A stretch of 15,294 nt of DNA from Chloroflexota bacterium (lineage in GTDB: Bacteria; Cyanobacteriota; Vampirovibrionia; Obscuribacterales; Obscuribacteraceae), in NCBI GenBank assembly GCA_005240105.1, contig SBAT01000209.1, positions 1 to 15,294 on the forward strand. Direction: 5' to 3'. The notes under the pieces are model-generated. The model saw only the letters and a list, made by a program, of their open reading frames with translations, did no database searches and was not told where the DNA came from. Numbering within the stretch: the first letter of the stretch is position 1; each line of letters starts with the position of its first letter. This document shows positions 7,258-14,200 of this stretch, piece by piece. The translations under genes and the position numbers were made by a program.

Positions 7258-7318
7258 GCTTATGCTCTATCATTAATTCACCCTCCCCAATTAATCTCAC
7301 GTCCAGAGGTCTTACTAA

Positions 7319-7828
7319 ATGTCCCTTTCTAGAGTTATTGAGCTAGCCGAGGCAGTTGCCGCAGGCAAGTCATCCCGTGACGAGTTAGCTAAATACATGT
7401 CTAACTTTGTCGAAGAAAAGCTATGCCTTGATGAGCATTTGTGCTGGTCTGAGACCGGTTACACTCGCAAGCAGGTTTACTGCTCGGAAAACGTCGAAGT
7501 TGTAGTTACTTGTTTTCAAGGCAATCAGGAAAGCCCTCCCCATGATCATGGCGGTTCCTGGGGAATGGTCGTCCCATATCAGGGATCAATCAGCAACAAG
7601 TTTTTTGAACGCCTGGGCGATGACAAAGTTCGTCACACGTTTATGAAAGTACAAAAACCCGGTGAAGTACTAATCCTCGAAAAAGAGGATGTTCATCAAG
7701 TAATTGCTAACACATGCAAAGATCACGGCGATAGACATGCATCAATTCACTGTTACTTTCCACCAATCCCGACTATGAATCAATTCGTCGTTGTAGAAGA
7801 AAGCCACAGTGCTCCAAGGAAAAAATAA
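7319..7828 (+). CDS. Cysteine dioxygenase, type I (cupin)
   Basis: 169 aa. Predicted to oxidise L-cysteine with O2 to cysteine sulfinate using a 3-His non-haem iron centre. YTR (48-50) matches the substrate-binding Tyr-Thr-Arg of mammalian [13 protein letters not shown] supplies His75 and His77, DVHQV supplies His126, and SIHCYFPPI matches the family signature around the active-site Tyr (Tyr146 here). The position of the mammalian crosslinking Cys93 is Gly82, as is usual in bacterial enzymes. Start: ATG at 7319 with AGAGG 9 nt upstream. The stop overlaps the next start by one base (TAATG at 7826-7830), so it is translationally coupled to the cysteine synthase. A related thiol dioxygenase (for example on mercaptopropionate) is the alternative; the conserved Arg50 favours an amino-acid carboxylate substrate. 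Confidence 0.85.
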   Translation: MSLSRVIELAEAVAAGKSSRDELAKYMSNFVEEKLCLDEHLCWSETGYTRKQVYCSENVEVVVTCFQGNQESPPHDHGGSWGMVVPYQGSISNKFFERLGDDKVRHTFMKVQKPGEVLILEKEDVHQVIANTCKDHGDRHASIHCYFPPIPTMNQFVVVEESHSAPRKK

Positions 7829-8796
7829 TGAACATAGGAAAAGACATCACTCACTTAATAGGCAACACACCACTGGTTAAACTCAACCACTTAACAGAGG
7901 GACTAGAAGCAACCGTTGCAGTCAAGCTGGAATCCTTGAATCCATTGGGTTCAGTGAAGGACCGCATTGGTGTTTCTATGATCAATGAAGCTGAGAAGCA
8001 AGGTCTTATCAAAGCCGGCGAAACTACAATTGTCGAACCAACATCCGGCAACACCGGAATCGCTCTCGCTTTTGTTGCAGCAGCCAGAGGCTACAAACTC
8101 ATTCTTACAATGCCCGACACCATGTCCATGGAAAGGCGTAAACTGCTGGCAGCACTCGGCGCCGAGCTTGTACTGACACCAGGAATTATGGGCATGAAAG
8201 CAGCCATTGCCAAAGCCGAAGAAGTGCTTGGGCAGACGCGCAATGCCTATATGCCGCAACAATTCAACAACCCGGCCAACCCCAAAATTCATAGAGAAAC
8301 CACAGCTGAAGAAATTTGGCGAGACACAGAAGGCAAGATAGATATCTTTGTAGCCGGAGTGGGTACAGGCGGCACCATGACTGGTGTCGGTCAAGTGTTG
8401 AAATCGCGCAAGCCCTCAGTTAAGTGCGTTGCCGTCGAACCTGTCGATAGTCCAGTGATCAGTCAAACGATGGCTCATGAAGAACTAAAGCCGTCACCAC
8501 ACAAGATCCAGGGAATTGGCGCCGGCTTCATACCATCCATTCTGGACATCTCCTTAATTGATGAAGTGATTAAGGTGACCAATGATGAAGCATTTGCATA
8601 CGGTCGCAAACTAGCCAAGCAAGAAGGGATTTTCTGCGGTATTAGTTCCGGCGCGGCCATTTGTGCAGCGTTGCAGCTAGCCAAGCGTCCGGAGAACAAA
8701 GGCAAATTGATAGTAGCGATAATGCCATCCACAGGCGAACGTTACTTATCCACAGCCTTGTGGGCTGAACCAGCGGCTGAACTAGCCAAAGCGTGA
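7828..8796 (+). CDS. cysK: Cysteine synthase (O-acetylserine sulfhydrylase, PLP enzyme)
   Basis: 322 aa, a full-length fold-type II PLP enzyme of about the usual size for CysK (roughly 310-325 aa). It replaces the acetate of O-acetylserine with sulfide to give cysteine. The PLP lysine is Lys44 in GSVKDR, the substrate loop is PTSGNTG (71-77), the phosphate-binding loop is GVGTGGT (177-183), and GISSGAA (271-277) closes the active site. IGNTPLV (11-17) is the family's opening. The ATG overlaps the dioxygenase stop by one base, with AAGGA (7816-7820) 7 nt upstream. The gap to cysE is 4 nt, and the CysK/CysE pair normally forms the cysteine synthase complex. No CBS domain is present, so a cystathionine beta-synthase role is less likely although the catalytic fold is shared. 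Confidence 0.93.
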   Translation: MNIGKDITHLIGNTPLVKLNHLTEGLEATVAVKLESLNPLGSVKDRIGVSMINEAEKQGLIKAGETTIVEPTSGNTGIALAFVAAARGYKLILTMPDTMSMERRKLLAALGAELVLTPGIMGMKAAIAKAEEVLGQTRNAYMPQQFNNPANPKIHRETTAEEIWRDTEGKIDIFVAGVGTGGTMTGVGQVLKSRKPSVKCVAVEPVDSPVISQTMAHEELKPSPHKIQGIGAGFIPSILDISLIDEVIKVTNDEAFAYGRKLAKQEGIFCGISSGAAICAALQLAKRPENKGKLIVAIMPSTGERYLSTALWAEPAAELAKA

Positions 8797-8800
8797 ACAC

Positions 8801-9556
8801 GTGTCAATCAAAGAAGACATAGAAAACATTCAGCAAAAAGATCCGGCTGCTCGCAACTGGTTGGAAGTCTTGCTTTGTTACTCGGGCTTCCATGCAGTAG
8901 CTATCCACAGGCTAAACCACGCCATGTGGAACAGCAAAATTCCCGGCAGCAAGCTCTTAGCACGCTTAAGCTCACAGATAGTACGCAGTTTCACCGGCAT
9001 TGAAATTCATCCCGGCGCGTGCTTGGGCAGGCGCGTTTTTATCGATCACGGCATGGGCGTTGTAATTGGCGAAACAGCTGATGTTGGTGACGATGTAATC
9101 ATTTACCAAAACGTTACCCTGGGTGCACGAGCTGCCGCTCGTGGTGGAGCTGCCAGCAGAGGCACAAAACGTCATCCTACACTAGGCAAAGGTGTAGTCG
9201 TAGGCAGTGGAGCGCAAGTGCTTGGACCACTAGAAATTGGCGATAATTCGCAAGTAGCCTCTGCTTCCATCGTCTTGAAAGACGTGCCGGCAAATTCAGT
9301 TGTAGTAGGCGTACCGGGAAGAATCGTCTCGCGCGATGGACAGCGTGTACCGGATGACATGCCAGACATTGAAGCAGAAGCTATTAAGACTCTCAAAGAC
9401 CACATTCTCGCCCTGGAAGCACAGGTAAAGCAAATCCTAAAAGACAGCGGCAAAAGCCCATTGGCCGTCACAGCCAGCCAGGTACAAACGCCCAGCGAAG
9501 AATCAATTTCCTCAATGGAAGCAGTAGATGTCTTCTTGCATGGGGCAGGAATTTAA
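8801..9556 (+). CDS. cysE: Serine O-acetyltransferase
   Basis: 251 aa. Acetyl-CoA-dependent acetylation of serine to O-acetylserine, the committing step of cysteine synthesis. It starts with the family opening DPAARNWLEVLLC (14-26), then the left-handed beta-helix: HPGACLG, FIDHGMGVVIGETA with the Asp82-His83 catalytic pair, and hexapeptide repeats on to VPGRIV (171-176). The start is GTG at 8801, 4 nt after the cysK stop and without a visible Shine-Dalgarno, so translation probably depends on coupling; no in-frame ATG exists before residue 42. The loop after NVTLG is longer than usual, an Ala/Arg/Gly-rich insertion (ARAAARGGAASRG) of roughly 7 residues before TKRHP. The C-terminal tail after about 185 is extended and partly helical; it does not end in the Ile that docks in CysK only by position: the last two residues are Gly-Ile. 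Confidence 0.93.
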   Translation: MSIKEDIENIQQKDPAARNWLEVLLCYSGFHAVAIHRLNHAMWNSKIPGSKLLARLSSQIVRSFTGIEIHPGACLGRRVFIDHGMGVVIGETADVGDDVIIYQNVTLGARAAARGGAASRGTKRHPTLGKGVVVGSGAQVLGPLEIGDNSQVASASIVLKDVPANSVVVGVPGRIVSRDGQRVPDDMPDIEAEAIKTLKDHILALEAQVKQILKDSGKSPLAVTASQVQTPSEESISSMEAVDVFLHGAGI

Positions 9557-9626
9557 GGAAACCCTATCCAAAAATACAACTCTTTGGGTAAATAATACCT
9601 AGGCAAACCCAGGAGTGTTTAATTTT
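9557..9626 (+). other. Gap between cysE and the 394-aa gene
   Basis: A 70-bp spacer. CCAAA (9568-9572) and TTTGG (9583-9587) could form a weak 5-bp stem, with the AT-rich GGTAAATAAT just beyond. There is no T-tract, so I do not call a terminator. The next gene could be read through from the operon or have its own promoter. Confidence 0.3.
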
Positions 9627-10811
9627 ATGGCCGGACCGGGCAATTTTGGCGATGGCGACAAGAACGTGTCTCGCCCAGCAGAATCGGCTGCCACTCGCGT
9701 GGGGGACGCCAATAGTCCCTACACGCACAAGAACGGCCAAGAAAGCCTTAATATAATCCGAGGGCAGGAGAATCAAAGTTCTTACCCGGATGCCGCATCG
9801 CACAAAACACGCGAGCTATCTCCTCAAGCAGCCTTGCAAAACGAATTGAACCATTTATTACCTAAGGGTGATCACCATAAGTACACCGTTACCGTTAGTC
9901 AAAAAAATGGCGGTCCGTACATCGATATCAAAGGCGGTGACACAACCTCCTTCAACGCTTTTTATGACAACGTACAATTGCATTGCAACGAGAATTTTTG
10001 GAACAATATAAATAAACTAACGGCTAACGGTCAAAAGGCATCCTTCTCCGTCGGCGGAGCCGAAAGTCAAAAACCACAAGAGCATCCAGCGCAACCAACC
10101 GAGCATCCGGCAATGCAGAAGCTGGAGCCTAAATTAGATAGCGCAGCTAAACCAGCAGCCGATGCGGTCAAGCCGAAAGACGCTGACTCTCAGATTATCG
10201 ACAGCAAGCTGGCGAATTTAATTCCAGAGGGAGTGCATCTCAAATTCACCCAAAAGAATGGGCAGTTCAACTTTTCTCCGGACAAGTACGTAGATCCACA
10301 GCACTGGGCTCCCATCGAGAACGCTATCCAAAGCAATCCCGACCTGGTGAATGCCATTATGCACAAAATGGGCTCAAATTCACGACTAGACATTGCTAGC
10401 GGACACAAGCAAGAGAGCCAACAACCAAATGACTCTCACGTTTTTAAATTCAATGCGGCAGTCAATGATCTAAATGCATCGGCACAAACTTTCGGCCTCA
10501 AAGCTCAAGAATCTAGCGAACCGATGTACCTTGGCGGACGAGCATATGTTAACGGACTGGAAGTCAGACTCGATCCCAGTTCCAACAGTCCCATTCCCTT
10601 CAATGCACCGGAGGGATATCCAATCAATGTCCGGTGCTTGCAAAACACAAGTGGAATCACTGGAATGCAAGGACAATTGCACACCGAGGGCGGCGCCAAA
10701 TATTTTCGCGTGCATTCAATTGTCCATGCTGATGGTCGAGTAGACCAAGGCAACAATCTAGTCGACATACCGTTAACCAAACAGAATAAGAGCGGCGTAG
10801 CTTCTTATTAG
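9627..10811 (+). CDS. Hypothetical protein with an internally duplicated module
   Basis: 394 aa from the ATG at 9627; family not recognised. A GTG at 9615 would add four residues but overlaps the AGGAG (9611-9615) that serves the ATG at an 11-nt spacing, so the ATG is preferred. Residues 1-70 are polar and disordered-looking, with no signal peptide. Residues about 74-144 (LNHLLPKG, then SQKNGGPYIDIKGG) and about 195-259 (LANLIPEG, then TQKNGQFNFS) resemble each other in order: a Leu-Pro-Gly helix cap, an aromatic/lysine beta-strand, QKNG, a helical stretch, and a closing strand ending SVGG or IASG. A Pro/Glu/Gln linker (145-194) joins them. A C-terminal beta-rich part (about 270-394) includes GGRAYVNGLEVRLD and YFRVHSIVHADGRV. 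Likely a two-module binding or structural protein; function unknown. Confidence 0.75.
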   Translation: MAGPGNFGDGDKNVSRPAESAATRVGDANSPYTHKNGQESLNIIRGQENQSSYPDAASHKTRELSPQAALQNELNHLLPKGDHHKYTVTVSQKNGGPYIDIKGGDTTSFNAFYDNVQLHCNENFWNNINKLTANGQKASFSVGGAESQKPQEHPAQPTEHPAMQKLEPKLDSAAKPAADAVKPKDADSQIIDSKLANLIPEGVHLKFTQKNGQFNFSPDKYVDPQHWAPIENAIQSNPDLVNAIMHKMGSNSRLDIASGHKQESQQPNDSHVFKFNAAVNDLNASAQTFGLKAQESSEPMYLGGRAYVNGLEVRLDPSSNSPIPFNAPEGYPINVRCLQNTSGITGMQGQLHTEGGAKYFRVHSIVHADGRVDQGNNLVDIPLTKQNKSGVASY

Positions 10812-10867
10812 ATCTAGCGCATCTGTCCAAAACCTGCCTCTTTCGCATAGATGAGGGAAGAGGATGT

Positions 10868-10872
10868 GGAGG
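10868..10872 (+). promoter_or_regulatory. Shine-Dalgarno that fixes the start of the 114-aa gene
   Basis: GGAGG followed by a 9-nt spacer and ATG at 10882. An upstream in-frame ATG at 10864 would place this ribosome binding site inside the coding sequence, so the 10882 start is preferred. Confidence 0.75.
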
Positions 10873-10881
10873 ACACTTACT

Positions 10882-11226
10882 ATGATTCATTCAGCAGATC
10901 ACAACAAAGTATACGTAGCACAAAACGGACAGGTAACGGCCATTAAGTACCCCGATGACTGTGTTCGCTTGTTCCATCACGACGAATATGGTCATGTGGA
11001 CAAGCTATTTGAGATGCGTTGGCAGCTTCAACAAGCGATGTGTGCAATCTACCTGCGCGACGAGCAAGGGAAATGGCTTGTCGGCTGGGACCACCCGGAT
11101 AAAGATTCCATATATGAATTCAAAGAAACACAGATCACGGAACTAAACGTAACACCCAATGGGCTAATAAAAGTTTGTTATGCCAACGGCAGCATTCTCA
11201 GAGGCAGCTCGTACGAATTACAGTAA
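10882..11226 (+). CDS. Small YD-repeat-like hypothetical protein
   Basis: 114 aa, beginning MIHSADHNKVYVAQNG. Residues about 15-42 (NGQVTAIKYPDD, then a segment ending HHDEYGHVDKL) have the rhythm of an RHS/YD repeat: Gly, beta-strand, Tyr-Pro-Asp, strand, Asp-x-x-Gly-x-x-x-x. The remainder (LRDEQGKWLVGWD; VTPNGLIKVCYANGSILRG) continues as short strands with Asn-Gly turns. No signal peptide, toxin domain or transmembrane segment is seen, so it is a lone short repeat unit rather than an RHS toxin. It is 70 bp downstream of the 394-aa gene with a strong ribosome binding site and could be co-transcribed with it. Its stop is only 9 bp from the stop of the converging giant gene. Confidence 0.7.
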   Translation: MIHSADHNKVYVAQNGQVTAIKYPDDCVRLFHHDEYGHVDKLFEMRWQLQQAMCAIYLRDEQGKWLVGWDHPDKDSIYEFKETQITELNVTPNGLIKVCYANGSILRGSSYELQ

Positions 11227-11235
11227 AACATGTCC

Positions 11236-14200
11236 CTACTTAGCTATCGAAGTTGTTTGATAAGGACCATGATTGGCAGTAGTCTGAGCCAAGACAGCGG
11301 CCATTTTGACAATCCTATCAGCCAGAGCTTGATCTTGACTCTGCGTACTCTTCAACAGTTTCTGCAGAACCGGTTCTGTCTGACAAAGGGAAACAATAGA
11401 AACTTCAGACCTGGCTGCACCTTTCCCATCCGGCAGATCAAAGAAGAAGCTGCGCCTACGAGCGACCGGATCACTCTTCATTGCTGAAGTGACCACATAT
11501 GAGTCGGAGCCAAGGATAATCTGTTTGCCGACATGCAACGGAACCATCTTGCTTGAAGTATAAGTCCTCACGGAACCACCGGAAGCCTCCCAGAGATTGC
11601 TTACTTTTACAACCCCGTTGTTGTTGGCAACAATAGCTACAGTACCGGGATCGACTGACACTAAGTGTTCACCGCATTTGAAGACCGTTGACTTAGATGC
11701 TGACACAAGTACGCTGCCATTAGACATATCAACAACACCATTTTGCTCAACTGTTAGTTTTGTCGTGCCGGTGTATTTGAGCGTTGCCGAATCAGTCGTC
11801 AACGAAAGGACATCATTTGTCTTTGTAGCAATTTGCTGTTGATAGGCAATTGGCACGTAAGGATTTGTTCCTTGAGCAGGAGCACTGGTTGAAATGACTT
11901 TAGCCGGCTCATTCCCCAGCATTTCATCCTTCACCCTGTCCATGCGGCGTTTGACATTGTTCCACATGTTGCTGCCCATACTGCAATTGATAAGAGCCTC
12001 ACGCTCGAACATTTGCTTCTTGTCATACAGCGACTTGCTGACTTGCAAGCCGGACACCTTGATAGCACCAGCAACAGCAACACGGTCAATGCCGTCTACT
12101 GGGATCAAGTCTTCTTCGGCTACACTATTGTCGGCAACGACCAATTCTTCACCAGCTTTTACAGGTACACGGGTGATAGCATCGCCGTTTTGAATTGTCA
12201 TCTCGGCGTCCCCGCCGGCCAAATTAACGAGACGGAATACACCATTGGACTTATGCTCGACAATGCCCGCACCTTCAGGCGGAATGCTGGCTTCTCCAAA
12301 TCTTGTCGTTACGGCAAATCGCTTATTGGCTGTTATTGCTACAACACGTCCTTCTTTCATGTCAATGCCGTTATTTTGTTTTTCCGGTTTGAACATCGTG
12401 CCACCACAACCAAAGAGCAATGATTCATCCAGCTGCATGGAAAACGGTTGGCAACCACCCGAGACAAAAACCCAGGCTGCTGACTGTTGTGTTACTTGTT
12501 CTATTTGAGGCTGTCTGGCCATTACTGCTGCCGCATTGCGCTCCGCAGGCGAAGCAAAGTTGGACACATCAGTTTGAATAGCTGTGCCTTCAGGTGGCAA
12601 AACTGGAGCTGCCGGGGGCAATGCTACACCGAAAACCGGTGCCGGTGCGCCGGCAGCCGGAGGCGGGGCAGCGGCAAATACAGGTACTGGAATTAGGGCC
12701 GGTCCAATGGCGTTCAAAAATACTCCATTGAAGTTAATAATTCCTGGAGGATCAATTGCAATGACACCGCCGTCAATGAAAACAGCCGAATTGGTAAGAG
12801 CCAACGATCCACCAGCTGGAACTTCCAAAAGCATGTAAGACCCATTTATCACATTAGTGTCCAGCACCAGAGGCGTCCCTGTAGTGTCAGGAGCGCCTAT
12901 CTCTTCAACCGAGCCATCTGCTGTTCTGTTATCTACCGCAGAATTTTTTAAGTAGGTATTGTAGTTCGGCTGCCCAGAACCGGCAAATATCGCCAGTCCG
13001 CCACCGGCAAAATCATAGATATTGACGCCGGCAACAGTAACTGTGCCGCTAGTATATCTACCTACCGATGTGATTACCGTACCAATAGGGGCAGTGATAT
13101 TATTTGAGGCTTGCATCCAAACATAGGCACCCTGAGCGAAGAAGTCATTGGCCGCACCAATGGTGATATTGTCTGCACTCATTAAGCCGACACTGCCGCC
13201 AATGCCATCCAGCGTCACACCATTATTGAGAGTAATACTACCCACGGTACTAGTAACTGTAATCGAGCCGGGACTGGCAATTTGGGCATAGGTATAGTCA
13301 TTCATATTCAGGCTGAATGGATTTAAGACCCCACCAACAAAACCAGCCGTAATTACGGCCGTCGTTCCAACACCGCCGCCAATATCTACACCAGCAGCAA
13401 CACTACCGGTAATTGACACATTGGTTCCGGCAGTTATCGTTGAGTTACCAATTACACTCATTAATCCGCCATTAGCAGTTAAGGATATTGCTCCCGCAGT
13501 TGCGGTGATGTTATTGGCAGCAAGCCCGGACGTATTGGCAGTGACACTGAAGTTAGTTGCTGCAGTACCGGAGACAGGACCAGTTATTGTGTTTTGAGTA
13601 GCAGTGACAGATCCAGTTGTACTGTTCAAGTTAGTGGTGATACCAAACAAAGTTCCCGTACCGGTTAAGCTGAGACTGCCGGCATTGGTTAGACTTGCCA
13701 GCCCGGTCAGAGCACGAAGTGAACCATCGTTGGTGATAGTCGGCGTGTTTAAGATAATACCGGCGCCATCACCATGAATATTGGCACCGGCCGGGACATT
13801 AATGGAAGAAGCACCAGTTGCCACCGTTATGCTAATCAAGTCAGCGGCGTTTATTGCTCCAACTAATAACGTAGTACCACTACGCGCCAAGCTAACCGTC
13901 ACATCGGCACCGGATGCTAGTAGCGGTCCATTTAGCGCACCGTTGGCATTGCCGGTAATAGTGGTGGAACTTAGTCCGGCGGCAAAACTTATCAATCCGG
14001 AGGCTCCGCCGGCTGAAGTCGTACTGATGGAGCTGTTGAGGATGATGTCGATATCACCAGCGCTATTGCTGATCGTTACCGTACCGCCTGCTCCTGTACC
14101 TGTGGCAATGGCAGAAATAGGGCCGGCTGTCCCATTGAGCATCCCTCCTGCAGGGTCAATTGTAAAATCACCGGCATTTGAATAGGTAAGCGTAATTGCT

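Larger units (their letters stand above)
7015..7318. other. Divergent control region between the 913-aa gene and the cysteine operon
   Basis: This 304-bp gap separates two divergent starts. It holds an 11-bp direct repeat with hairpin (7078-7103), a small upstream ORF with its own ribosome binding site (7166-7211), a spaced inverted repeat (7232-7257) and a 12-bp inverted pair next to the two start codons (7019-7030 and 7307-7318). TATCAT (7268-7273) is a possible -10 for the operon but has no good -35. A minus-strand TTGACA (7183-7188) has no -10 at the usual distance. Promoters are therefore not resolved by eye. Confidence 0.6.

Noticed and set aside
10812..10881. Stem between ATCTAGCG and CGCATAGAT after the 394-aa gene as a terminator
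   Set aside because: The loop is about 24 nt, the stem needs a bulge and no T-tract follows.
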